A stretch of 64,000 bases of DNA from Amaranthus tricolor (lineage: Eukaryota; Streptophyta; Magnoliopsida; Caryophyllales; Amaranthaceae): assembly GCF_026212465.1 (NCBI RefSeq), contig NC_080062.1:12330643-12394642 (forward strand), read 5' to 3'. Below are positions 53,501 to 63,357 of the stretch, in pieces. The notes below the pieces were generated by a model, which worked only from the letters and a program-made list of their open reading frames with translations, did no database searches and was not told the DNA's origin. A program made the translations under genes and the position numbers. The number at the start of each line of letters is the position of its first letter. The stretch's first letter is position 1.

Positions 53501-54985
53501 AATGTTGTGTGCCAAGTTTCGTGCAAAACAAACCAAGTTTGAACTACTTTATGCGCGAAAGTGCCAAAAAATCTTAAAAACGCATAAAATCGCAACTTAG
53601 CACGTAATATCTAGCATATGACAATAATTTTCAATTCTAACCACTTCAACACAATAATATATGCGAAATACTGTTGTGCGCCAAGTTTTGTGCAAAACAA
53701 ACCAAGTTTGAGCTACTTTATGCAAGAAAGTGCCAAAAAAGGTTAATAACGCATAAAATCACAACTTAACACGTAATTTCAATCATATGACTATGATTAT
53801 CAATTCTAACCATTTCAACACAATGTTATATATCAAATAGTGTTGTGTGCCAAGTTTCGTGTAAAACAAACGAAGTTTTAGCTACTTTATGCGTGAAAGT
53901 GCCAAAGAAGCTTAAAAACACAAAAAATTGCAACTTAACACATAATTTCTAGCATATGTCTTGAATATACAAATCTAACCTCTTCAAAACAATAATATAT
54001 ACCAAATAGTGTTGTGTGATATGTTTCGTGCAAAACAAACCAAGTTTGAGCTACATTATGCGCGAAAGTGCCAAAAAGCATAAAAACGAATAAAATCGCA
54101 AGTTAACATGTAATTTCTAACATATGACTATGATATTCAATTCTATCCACTTCAACACAATAATATATACCAAATAGTGTTGTGTGCAAAGATTCGTGAA
54201 GAACAAACCAAGTTTGAGCTACTTTATGCGCAAAAGTGCCAAAAAAGCTTAAAAACGCATAAAATCGCAACTTAACACGTAGTATCTAGCATATGACTAT
54301 GATTTTCGACTCTAACCACTTCAACACCATAATATATACCAAATAATGTTGTGTGCCAAGTTTCGTGCAAAACAAACCAAGTTTGAACTACTTTATGCGC
54401 GAAAGTGCCAAAAAATCTTAAAAACGCATAAAATCGCAACTTAGCACGTAATATCTAGCATATGACAATAATTTTCAATTCTAACCACTTCAACACAATA
54501 ATATATGCGAAATACTGTTGTGCGCCAAGTTTTGTGCAAAACAAACAAAGTTTGAGCTACTTTATGCAAGAAAGTGCCAAAAAAGGTTAATAACGCATAA
54601 AATCACAACTTAACACGTAATTTCAATCATATGACTATGATTATCAATTCTAACCATTTCAACACAATGTTATATATCAAATAGTGTTGTGTGCTAAGTT
54701 TCGTGTAAAACAAACGAAGTTTTAGCTACTTTATGCGTGAAAGTGCCAAAGAAGCTTAAAAACACAAAAAATTGCAACTTAACACATAATTTCTAGCATA
54801 TGTCTTGAATATACAAATCTAACCTCTTCAAAACAATAATATATACCAAATAGTGTTGTGTGATATGTTTCGTGCAAAACAAACCAAGTTTGAGCTACAT
54901 TATGCGCGAAAGTGCCAAAAAGCATAAAAACGAATAAAATCGCAAGTTAACATGTAATTTCTAACATATGACTATGATATTCAAT
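47540..54985 (+). repeat. Homogeneous 5-monomer higher-order repeat in subfamily B, 844 bp
   Basis: TGATATGTTTCG (in B7) occurs at 48111, 48955, 49799, 50643, 51487, 52329, 53173, 54017 and 54861. Offsets are 844 bp except one of 842, explained by a 2-base loss in ATCTTAAACGC near 51886. Monomer order is B4, B5, B6, B7, then a hybrid. The hybrid begins as B8 (GATTCGTGAAGAACAAAC) and ends as B3 (CAAGTTTGAGC.., GCGCAAAAG, ACGTAGTATC). Eight hybrids are present, first near 48289 and last near 54188; the ninth block near 55030 ends with an intact B8 instead. Copies are almost identical. Private changes include GATTTTCGACTC and TCTTGAATATAC. Confidence 0.92.
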
Positions 54986-57900
54986 TCTATCCACTTCAAC
55001 ACAATAATATATACCAAATAGTGTTGTGTGCCAAGATTCGTGAAGAACAAACAAAGTTTGAGCTACTTTATGCACGAAAGTGCCAAAAAAACTTAAAAAC
55101 GCATAAAATCGCAACTTAACACGTAATTTCTATCATATGAGTATGATTTTCAATTCTAACCACTTGAACAAAATAATTATACCAAATAGTGTTATGCGCC
55201 AAGTTTCGTGCAAAACAAACCAAGTTTGAGCTACTTTATGCGCGAAAGTGCCAAAAAAGCTTAAAACGCATAAAATCGCAAATTAACAATTAATTTCTAG
55301 CATATGACTATGATTTACAATCTAACCACCTCAACACAATAATATATACCAAATAGTGATGTGTGCCAAGATTCGTGTAGAACAAACAATGTTTGAGCTA
55401 ATTTATGCGTGAAAGTGTCAAAGAGGTTTAAAAACGCATAAAATCGCAACTTAGCACGTAATATCAAGCATATGACAATGATTATCAACTCTAACCACTT
55501 CAACACAATAAAATATGCGAAATAGTGTTGTGCGCAAAGTTTCGTGCAAAACAAACCAAGTTTGAGCTACTTTATGCGCAAAAGTGCCAAAAAAGCTTTA
55601 AAACGAATAAAATCGCAACTTAACACGTAGTATTTAGCATATGACTATGATTTTCAACTCTAACCACTTCAACACCATAATATATACCAAATAATGTTGT
55701 GTGCCAAGTTTCGTGCAAAACAAACCAAGTTTGAACTACTTTATGCGCGAAAGTGCCAAAAAAGCTTAACAACGCATAAAATCTCAACTTAGCACGTAAT
55801 ATCTAGCATATGACTATAATTTTCAATTGTAACCACTTCAATACAATAATATATGCGAAATACTGTTGTGCGCCAAATTTTGTGCAAAACAAACCAAGTT
55901 TGAACTACTTTATGCGCGAAAGTGCCAAAAAAGCTTAAAAACGCACAAAATCGCAAATTAGCACGTAATATCTAGCATATGACTATAATTTTCAATTCTC
56001 ACCACTTCAACACAATAATATATTCCAAATAGTGTTGTGTGCCATGATTCGTGAAGAACAAACAAAGTTTGAGCTACTTTATTCACGAAAATGCCAAAAA
56101 AACTTTAAAACGCATAAAATCGGAACGTAACACGTAATTTCAATCATATGACTATGATTATAAATTCTAACCATTTCAACACAATGTTATATATCAAATA
56201 GTGTTGTGCGCCAAGTTTCGTGTAAAACAAACGAAGTTTTAGCTTCTTTATGCGTGAAAGTGCCAAAGAAGCTTAAAAACACATAAAATTGAAACTTAAC
56301 ACGTAATTTCTAGCATATGTCTTTAATATACAAATCTAACCTCTTCAACACAATAATATATACCAAATAGTGTTGTGTGTCATGTTTCGTGCAAAACAAA
56401 CCAAGTTTGAGCAACATTATGCGCGAAAGTGCCAAAAAGCATAAAAACGAATAAAATCGCAAGTTAACATGTAATTTCTAGCATATGACTATGATTTTCA
56501 ATTCTAACCACTTCAACAAAATAATATATACCAAATAGTGTTGTGTGCCAAGATTCGCGAAGAACAAACAAAGTTTGAGCTACTTTATGCACGAAAGTGC
56601 CAAAAAAAATTAAAAACGCATAAAATCATAACTTAACACGTAATTTCTATCATATGAGTATAATTTTCAATTCTGACTACTTCAACACAATAATTATACC
56701 AAATAGTGTTATGCGACAAGTTTCGTGCAAAACAAACAAAGTTTACTTTATGCGCGAAAGGGCCAAAAAAGCTTAAAACGCATAAAATCGCAAATTAACA
56801 ATTAATTTCTAGCATATGACTATGATTTACAATTCTAACCACCTCAACACAATAATATATACCAAATAGTGATGTGTGCCAAGATTCGTGTAGATCAAAC
56901 AATGTTTGAGCTAATTTATGCGTGAAAGTGCCAAAAAGGTTTTAAAACGCATAAAATCGCAACATAACACGTAGTATCTAGCATATGACTATGATTTTCA
57001 ACTCTAACCACTTCAACACCATAATATATACCAAATAATGTTGTGTGCCAAGTTTCGTGTAAAACAAACCAAGTTTGAACTACTTTATGCGCGAAAGTGC
57101 CAAAAAAGCTTAAAAACGCATAAAATCGCAACTTAGCACGTAATATCTAGCATATGACTATAATTTTCAATTCTAACCACTTCAACACAATAATATATGC
57201 GAAATACTGTTGTGCGCCATGTTTTGTGCAAAACAAACCAAGTTTGAGCTACTTTATGCAAGAAAGTGCCAAAAAAGCTTAAAAACGCATAAAATCACAA
57301 CTTAACACGTAATTTCAATCATATGACTATGATTACCAATTCAAACCATTTCAACACAATGTTATATATCAAATAGTGTTAAGCGCCAAGTTTCGTGTAA
57401 AACAAACGAAGTTTTAGCTACTTTATGCGTGAAAGTGCCAAAGAAGCTTAAAAACACATAAAATTGCAACTTAACACGTAATTTCTAGCATATGTCTTTA
57501 ATATACCAAATCTAACCTCTTCAACACAATAATATATACCAAATAGTGTTGTGTGTCATGTTCGTGCAAAACAAACCAAGTTTGAGCTACATTATGCGCA
57601 AAAGTGCCAAAAAGCATAAAAACGAATAAAATCGCAAGTTAACATGTAATTTCTAGCATATGTCTATGATTTTCCAATTCTAACCACTTCAACACAATAA
57701 TATACCATATGTCTAAGATTCGTGCCAAAAAAAACTTAAAAACGCATAAAATCGCAACTTAACACGTAATTTCTATCATATGAGTATGATTTTCAATTCT
57801 AAACACTTTAACACAATAATTATACCAAATAGTGTTATGCGCCAAGTTTCGTGCAAAACAAACCAAGTTTGAGCTACTTTATGCGCGAAAGGGCCAAAAA

Positions 57901-58703
57901 AGCTTAAAACGCATAAAATCGCAAATTAACAATTAATTTCTAGCATATGACTATGATTTACAATTCTAACCACCTCAACACGATAATATATACCAAATAG
58001 TGATGTGTGCCAAGATTCGTGTAGAACAAACAATGTTTGAGCTAATTTATGCGTGAAAGTGCCAAAAAAGGTTTAAAAACGCATAAAATCGCAACTTAAC
58101 ACATAATATCTAGCATATGACTATGATTATCAACTCTAACCACTTCAACACAATAATATATGCGAAATAGTGTTGTGCGCAAAGTTTCGTGCAAAACAAA
58201 CCAAGTTTGAGCTACTTTATGCGCAAAAGTGCCAAAAAAAAGCTTAAAAACGCATAAAATCGCAACTTAACACGTAGTATCTAGCATATGACTATGATTT
58301 TCAACTCTAACCACTTCAACATCATAATATATACCAAATATGTGCCAAGTTTCGTGCAAAACAAACCATGTTTGAACTACTTTTATGCGCGAAAGTGCCA
58401 AAAAAGCTTAAAAACGCCTTAAAATCGCAACTTAGCACGTAATATCTAGCATATGACTATAATTTTCAATTCTAACCACTTCAACACATTAATATAAGCG
58501 ACATACTGTTGTGCGCCAAGTTTTGTGCAAAACAAACCAAGTTTGAGCTACTTTATGCAAGAAAGTGCCAAAAAAGCTTAAAAACGCATAAAATCACAAC
58601 TTAACACGTAATTTCAATCATATGACTATGATTATCAATTCTAACCATTTCAACACAATGTTATATATCAAATAGTGTTGTGCGCCAAGTTTCGTGTAAA
58701 AAC
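54985..58703 (+). repeat. Satellite, subfamily B, 8-monomer order with deletions
   Basis: Intact B8 and B1 return at about 55.0-55.2 kb (B1 marker at 55172, 56689 and 57825). Near 55.9-56.1 kb extra B5-like and B5/B8 hybrid monomers lengthen one period to 1517 bp. Near 56.95 kb B2 joins directly to B4, so B3 is missing. Near 57.7 kb a B8 monomer is truncated: GATTCGTG joins CCAAAAA at a shared GTG, and AATAGTGTTG is replaced. Small indels are frequent from 57.5 to 58.5 kb. Confidence 0.85.
58695..58702. repeat. Target site duplication, left
   Basis: TGTAAAAA, one base different from the right copy TGTAAAAT. The unfilled site in other B6 monomers is TGTAAAAC. The C at 58703 lies between this copy and the TAGGG terminus, so the exact boundary is uncertain by one base. 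Confidence 0.7.
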
Positions 58704-58716
58704 TAGGGCTGGCAAA
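58704..58716 (+). repeat. Left terminal inverted repeat
   Basis: TAGGGCTGGCAAA. It pairs with the complement of 60259-60271 (TAGGGGTGTCAAA), with mismatches at positions 6 and 9. Confidence 0.85.
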
Positions 58717-58985
58717 AGCTGACCCGACTTGCTAACCTGATCTGAAACCGACCCGAAATTAGCGGGTTGGGTTTAGATTTTTGACCTATTTATTTAAAAG
58801 GGGCAACCCGACCTGATCTGTTTATTAAATGGGTTAGGTTCAGGTTGAATATTTAAACCCGAAAAAAACCTGTTTAAACCCATTTATTAAATGGGTCAAT
58901 CAGGTCAGGTCGACCAATATTTAACCCATTTATTAACCCATTGAAAATTTTAATTTTTAAATGACTTAATATTTAAAAGTAATAT
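58717..58985. repeat. Left subterminal repeat region of the transposon
   Basis: Dense short motifs in both orientations: ACCCGACC/GACCCGAAA near the end, AAATGGGTTAGG, TTCAGGTTG, AAATGGGTCAATCAGG, AACCCATTTATTAAC. Clusters like this are known as transposase-binding regions in hAT elements; that role is inferred here. Confidence 0.7.
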
Positions 58986-58989
58986 TTAA

Positions 58990-59231
58990 AATAACCCATT
59001 TATCAATCCAGCGAGCAGCCTGCCAGCAAGGCATTGAAATTGAAATCAGATAAAACCCTAAACGGCTAAACTAAACATTTGTTTGTTTCCTGCTGCCGCC
59101 TCCTCCTCACTTCCTCTTCTCCTCTCCTTCCTCTTCTCGCCTACACTACACCTTCATCTTCTCTGCGAGACTGCGACCTACGGCCTCCTACACATTCTTC
59201 TCTTCTCCTTCATCTTCTCTGCGGCACCAAG
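58990..59231 (+). other. Probable captured promoter end and non-coding leader exon
   Basis: Base composition changes from the AT-rich subterminal repeats to a sequence with a telo-box, AAACCCTAAA, at 59053-59062. A strongly pyrimidine-rich tract follows (about 59089-59150). CCTTCATCTTCTCTGCG occurs twice, at 59151-59167 and 59207-59223, 56 bp apart. The stretch ends at a splice-donor consensus, AAG|GTAAGT, with the junction after 59231. There is no ATG between the telo-box and the donor, so I read it as a 5' untranslated exon. Telo-box plus CT-rich leader is typical of plant ribosomal-protein and other housekeeping genes. The donor gene cannot be named from this part. Confidence 0.6.
59053..59062 (+). 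promoter_or_regulatory. Telo-box-like motif
   Basis: AAACCCTAAA. In plants this motif lies near the start sites of many translation-apparatus genes. Here it precedes the CT-rich leader by about 30 bp. A lone copy in satellite could be chance, but its place before a leader and donor site supports a captured promoter. Confidence 0.5.
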
Positions 59232-59847
59232 GTAAGTCCGATTTTTCTGTTTTTTTTTATCGATTTTATTTTTTTAGATTTGGATTGTGTTCGATTTTTT
59301 TGTGTTTGATTTTGATGTTCATTGCTGATTGCTGGAACTGATTTTCTCTCTTTAATTCTTCATAATAATTTGGTTCGTGTTTGTGTTATTTAGGGTTCGA
59401 TCTTTTCGAATTTGTTGTGGTTTCATTTTTACTAAACTGGTAATTTGCATCTTGTTTTTTATTTCATTTTTCTGTTTCATTTTTATCAATTTTTTTCGAT
59501 TTTTTTCGATTTTATCGATTTTTCTGTTTGTGTTATATTTACTCCATTTTTCTTTATGTTTTGCAAGATTCATATTTTCTATTTCATTTTCTAGGCTTGT
59601 TGCTTCATCGATTTTTATTTTACTGTAATCTTTGTGTAATCCGTGTTAATACTGTGTTGATTTAGATTTTGTTTTTACTAAACTGGTAATATTTTCTGTT
59701 TTGATTTTGATTTTACTCCATTTTTTCTTTATTTACTCTATTTTTTCTTGTTTTCTGACCCAATTTTGATTTTGATGTGTAAGTTTTTTGATCGATTTGT
59801 TCTGATTTGGATTGTGTTCGATTTTTCTGATTTTTCAGATTTTTCAG
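59232..59847 (+). other. Probable captured leader intron
   Basis: It starts GTAAGT, is T-rich throughout, and reaches two possible acceptors, TTTTTCAG ending at 59838 and TTTTCAG ending at 59847. It contains internal repeats: GATTTGGATTGTGTTCG near 59276 and 59804, and ACTAAACTGG at 59431 and 59677. Long T-rich introns in 5' leaders are common in plants. Downstream, an ATG at 59906 opens only ten codons before TAA at 59936, and CCATTAATGGATGAA occurs twice (near 59900 and 59932), so any coding start is broken or absent. Confidence 0.5.
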
Positions 59848-60000
59848 TTCAATCTTCCTGATCTTCAATTCAAGCTTGTACTGTGTTCGATTTTCAACTC
59901 CATTAATGGATGAAAGTATGTTTACTGTGTTCCATTAATGGATGAAGCTTGTAATGTTTTACAGTGTTAGCCAATAAATTAGTTTTTATGTTGTAATTTT

Positions 60001-60024
60001 GTAATATTGTAATATTGTAATATT
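60001..60024. repeat. Short tandem repeat (GTAATATT)3
   Basis: Three copies of GTAATATT, with related TTGTAATTTT on both sides. It lies just inside the right subterminal repeats and may mark the right edge of the captured segment. Confidence 0.7.
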
Positions 60025-60035
60025 TGTAATTTTTA

Positions 60036-60258
60036 GGTCAAATGGGTCAAATGGGTCAAATGACTTGAATTATATGGGTTCAATGAACTGAAAAAAAAAG
60101 CAGGTTAAATGGGTCATTAGCAGGTTGACCCGACCTGCAACAGATCAGGTCGGGGTTTCAATTTTTGACCCATTTAATTAAATGGGTCAGGTTCAGGTCA
60201 AGGGTCTGTTGACCCATTTATATATGACCCGAACCTGAAAACGACCCAACCCGACCTG
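60036..60258. repeat. Right subterminal repeat region of the transposon
   Basis: Three adjacent copies of GGTCAAATG near 60036-60062. Then come AAATGGGTCATTAGC, GTTGACCCGACCTG, AAATGGGTCAGGTTCAGG and GACCCATTTATATATGACC, ending GACCCAACCCGACCTG. It mirrors the left subterminal region. Confidence 0.7.
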
Positions 60259-60271
60259 TTTGACACCCCTA
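60259..60271 (-). repeat. Right terminal inverted repeat
   Basis: TTTGACACCCCTA, the inverted partner of 58704-58716. The TAGGGGTGTCAA spelling is common at the ends of plant hAT elements. Confidence 0.85.
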
Positions 60272-60279
60272 TGTAAAAT
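60272..60279. repeat. Target site duplication, right
   Basis: TGTAAAAT follows the terminal CCCCTA directly. The satellite then resumes as AAACGAAGG, in phase with the left flank. Confidence 0.75.
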
Positions 60280-63257
60280 AAACGAAGGTTTAGCTACTTT
60301 ATGCGTGAAAGTGCCAAAGAAGCTTAAAAACACATAAAATTGCAACTTAAAACGTATTTTCTAGCATATGTCTTTAATATACAAATCTAACCTCTTCAAT
60401 ATATACCAAATAGTGCTGTGTGTCATGTTTCGTGCAAAACAAACCAAGTTTGAGCTACATTATGCGCGAAAGTGCCAAAAAGCATAAAAACGAATAAAAT
60501 CGCAAGTTAACATGTAATTTCTAGCATATGACTATGATTTTCAATTCTACACACTTCAACACAATAATATATACCAAATAGTGTTGTGTGCCAAGATTCG
60601 TGGAGAACAAACAAAGTTTGAGCTACTTTATGCACGAAAGTGCCAAAAAAACTTAAAAACGCATAAAATCGCAACTTAACACGTAATTTCTATCATATGA
60701 GTATGATTTTCAATTCTAACCACTTCAACAGAATAATTATACCAAATAGTGTTATGCGCCAAGTTTCGTGCAAAACAAACCAAGTTTGAGCTACTTTATG
60801 CGCGAAAGTGCCAAAAAAGCTTAAAATGCATAAAATCGCAAATTAACAATTAATTTCTAGCATATGACTATGATTTACAATTCTAACCACCTCAACACAA
60901 TAATATATACCAAATAGTGATGTGTGCCAAGATTCGTGTAGAACAAACAATGTTTGAGCTAATTTATGCGTGAAAGTGTCAAAAAGGTTTAAAAACGCAT
61001 AAAATCGCAACTTAACACGTAATATCTACCATATGACTATGATTATCAACTCTAACCACTTCAACACAATAATATATGCGAAATAGTGTTGTGCGCAAAG
61101 TTTCGTGCAAAACAAACCAAGTTTGAGCTACTTTATGCGCAAAAGTGCCAAAAAAGCTTAAAAACGCATAAAATCGCAACTTAACACGTAGTATCTAGCA
61201 TATGACTATGATTTTAAACTCTAACCACTTCAACACCATAATATATACCAAATAATGTTGTGTGCCAAGTTTCGTGCAAAACAAACCAAGTTTGAACTAC
61301 TTTATGCTCGAAAGTGCCAAAAAAGCTTAAAAACGCATAAAATCACAACTTAGCACGTAATATCTAGCATATGACTATAATTTTCAATTCTAACCACTTC
61401 AACACAATAATATATGCGAAATACTGTTGTGCGCTGAGTTTTGTGCAAAACAAACCAAGTTTGAGCTACTTTATGCAAGAAAGTGCCAAAAAAGCTTAAA
61501 AACGCATAAAATCACACTTAACACGTAATTTCAATCATATGACTATGATTATCAATTCTAACCATTTCAACACAATGTTATATATCAAATAGTGTTGTGC
61601 ACCATGTTTCGTGTAAAACAAACAAAGTTTTAGCTACTTTATGCGGTGAAAGTGCCAAAGAAGCTTAAAAACACATAAAATTGCAACTTAACACGTAATT
61701 TCTAGCATATGTCTTTAATATACAAATCTAACCTCTTCAACACAATAATATATACCAAATAGTGTTGTGTGTCATGTTTCGTGCAAAACAAACCAAGTTT
61801 GAGCTACATTATGCGCAAAAGTGCCAAAAAGCATAAAAACGAATAAAATCGCAAGTTAACATGTAATTTCTAGCATATGACTATGATTTTCAATTCTAAC
61901 CACTTCAACACAATAATATATACCAAATAGTGTTGTGTGCCAAGATTCATGAAGAACAAACAAAGTTTGAGCACTTTATGCACGAAAGTGCCAAAAAAAA
62001 CTTAAAAACGCATAAAATCGCAACTTAACACGTAATTTCTATCATATGAGTATGATTTTCAATTCTAACCACTTCAACACAATAATTATACCAAATAGTG
62101 TTATGCGCCAAGTTTCGTGCAAAACAAACCAAGTTTGAGCTACTTTATGCGCGAAAGGGCCAAAAAAGCTTAAAACGCATTAAATCGCAAATTAACAATT
62201 AATTTCTAGCATATGACTATGATTTAAAATTCTAACCACCTCAACACGATAATATATACCAAATAGTGATGTGTGCCAAGATTCGTGTAGAACAAACAAT
62301 GTTTGAGCTAATTTATGCGTGAAAGTGCCAAAAAGGTTTAAAAACGCATAAAATCGCAACTTAACACATAATATCTAGCATATGACTATGATTATCAACT
62401 CTAACCACTTCAAACACAATAATATATGCGAAATAGTGTTGTGCGCAAAGTTTCGTGCAAAACAAACCAAGTTTGAGCTACTTTATGCGCAAAAGTGCCA
62501 AAAAAGTTTAAAAACGCATAAAATCGCAACTTAACACGTAGTATCTAGGATATGACTATGATTTTCAACTCTAACCACTTCAACATCATAATATATACCA
62601 AATAATGTTGTGTGCCAAGTTTCGTGCAAAACAAACCAAGTTTGAACTACTTTATGCGCGAAAGTGCCAAAAAAGCTTAAAACGCATAAAATCGCAACTT
62701 AGCACGTAATATCTAGCATATGACTATAATTTTCAATTATAACCACTTCAACACAATAATATATGCGAAATACTGTTGTGCGCCAAGTTTTGTGCAAAAC
62801 AAACCAAGTATGAGCTACTTTATGCAAGAAAGTGCCAAAAAAGCTTAAAAACGCATAAAATCACAACTTAACACGTAATTTCAATCATATGACTATGATT
62901 ATCAATTCTAACCATTTCAACACAATGTTATATATCAAATAGTGTTGTGCGCCAAGTTTCGTTTAAAACAAACGAAGGTTTAGCTACTTTATGCGTGAAA
63001 GTGCCAAAGAAGCTTAAAAACACATAAAATTGCAACTTAACACGTAATTTCTAGCATATGTCTTTAATATACAAATCTAACCTCTTCAACACAATAATAT
63101 ATACCAAATAGTGTTGTGTGTCATGTTTCGTGCAAAACAAACCAAGTTTGACCTACATTATGCGCAAAAGTGCCAAAAAGCATAAAAACGAATAAAATCG
63201 GCAAGTTAACATGTAATTTCTAGCATATGACTATGATTTTCAATTCTAACCACTTCA
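60280..63257 (+). repeat. Satellite array, subfamily B, after the transposon
   Basis: The interrupted B6 monomer resumes, followed by B7, B8, B1 and so on in the 8-monomer order. B1 markers lie at 60732 and 62081, 1349 bp apart. Subtracting the element and its duplicate from the 57825-60732 interval leaves about 1330 bp, so the insertion removed no monomer. An 8-base loss joins CTTCAA to TATATACC near 60397. The contig ends at CACTTCA. Confidence 0.93.
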
Positions 63258-63357
63258 NNNNNNNNNNNNNNNNNNNNNNNNNNNNNNNNNNNNNNNNNNN
63301 NNNNNNNNNNNNNNNNNNNNNNNNNNNNNNNNNNNNNNNNNNNNNNNNNNNNNNNNN
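63258..63357. other. Assembly gap, 100 N
   Basis: Exactly 100 N. Orientation and subfamily are the same on both sides, unlike the other two gaps. Confidence 0.99.

Larger units (their letters stand above)
41977..58703 (+). repeat. Satellite array, subfamily B, forward
   Basis: About 16.7 kb of monomers of about 168-169 bp, homologous to subfamily A along their whole length but with fixed differences: GTGCCAAAAAAGCTT (with a HindIII site) in place of GTGGCAAAAACGCTT, and AACGCATAAAATCG in place of ACCCTTAAAATCG. CATATG is again kept in nearly every monomer. Eight monomer types, here named B1-B8, recur in fixed order. B1: CAATAATTATACC. B2: GATTTACAATTC, CCACCTCAAC, GTGATGTG. B3: GATTATCAACTC, GCGAAATAGTG. 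B4: CAACACCATAATA, TTTGAACTAC. B5: ATAATTTTCAATTC, GCGAAATACTG. B6: CCATTTCAACACAATG, GTTTTAGCTAC. B7: AATATACAAATCTAACC, CGAATAAAATCG. B8: GATTCGTGAAGAAC. Confidence 0.96.
58704..60271 (+). mobile_element. Non-autonomous hAT-type DNA transposon carrying captured host leader sequence
   Basis: This is the only non-satellite DNA in the window, 1568 bp. Its ends are inverted repeats, TAGGGCTGGCAAA on the left and TTTGACACCCCTA on the right (11 of 13 positions pair). They are flanked by TGTAAAAA and TGTAAAAT, a target duplication of about 8 bp taken from TGTAAAAC in a B6 monomer. Removing the element and one duplicate restores a normal B6 monomer. Terminal spelling and duplication length fit the hAT superfamily. 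The outer 230-290 bp on each side are built of AAATGGGTCA and GGTTCAGGT motifs on both strands. There is no transposase reading frame, so movement would need an enzyme from elsewhere. The middle (about 58.99-60.03 kb) looks like captured gene sequence. The + strand label follows the captured leader; the element has no coding strand. Confidence 0.85.

Noticed and set aside
59053..59062. Interstitial telomere repeat
   Set aside because: It is one AAACCCTAAA only, with no tandem TTTAGGG run; it is better read as a telo-box.
59079..59309. 76-codon frame in the transposon interior
   Set aside because: It begins at TTG, not ATG, is a translation of the CT-rich leader, and runs through the splice donor at 59232 into the T-rich intron.
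59352..59628. Overlapping frames on both strands in the T-rich segment
   Set aside because: They consist of Phe/Ile-rich or Lys/Asn-rich translation of T-rich intron-like DNA, with no recognisable domain.
58704..60271. Helitron or MULE as the class of the inserted element
   Set aside because: A Helitron would have no target duplication or inverted ends, and a MULE would usually show a 9-11 bp duplication. The observed duplication is about 8 bp with TAGGG ends, which fits hAT better.
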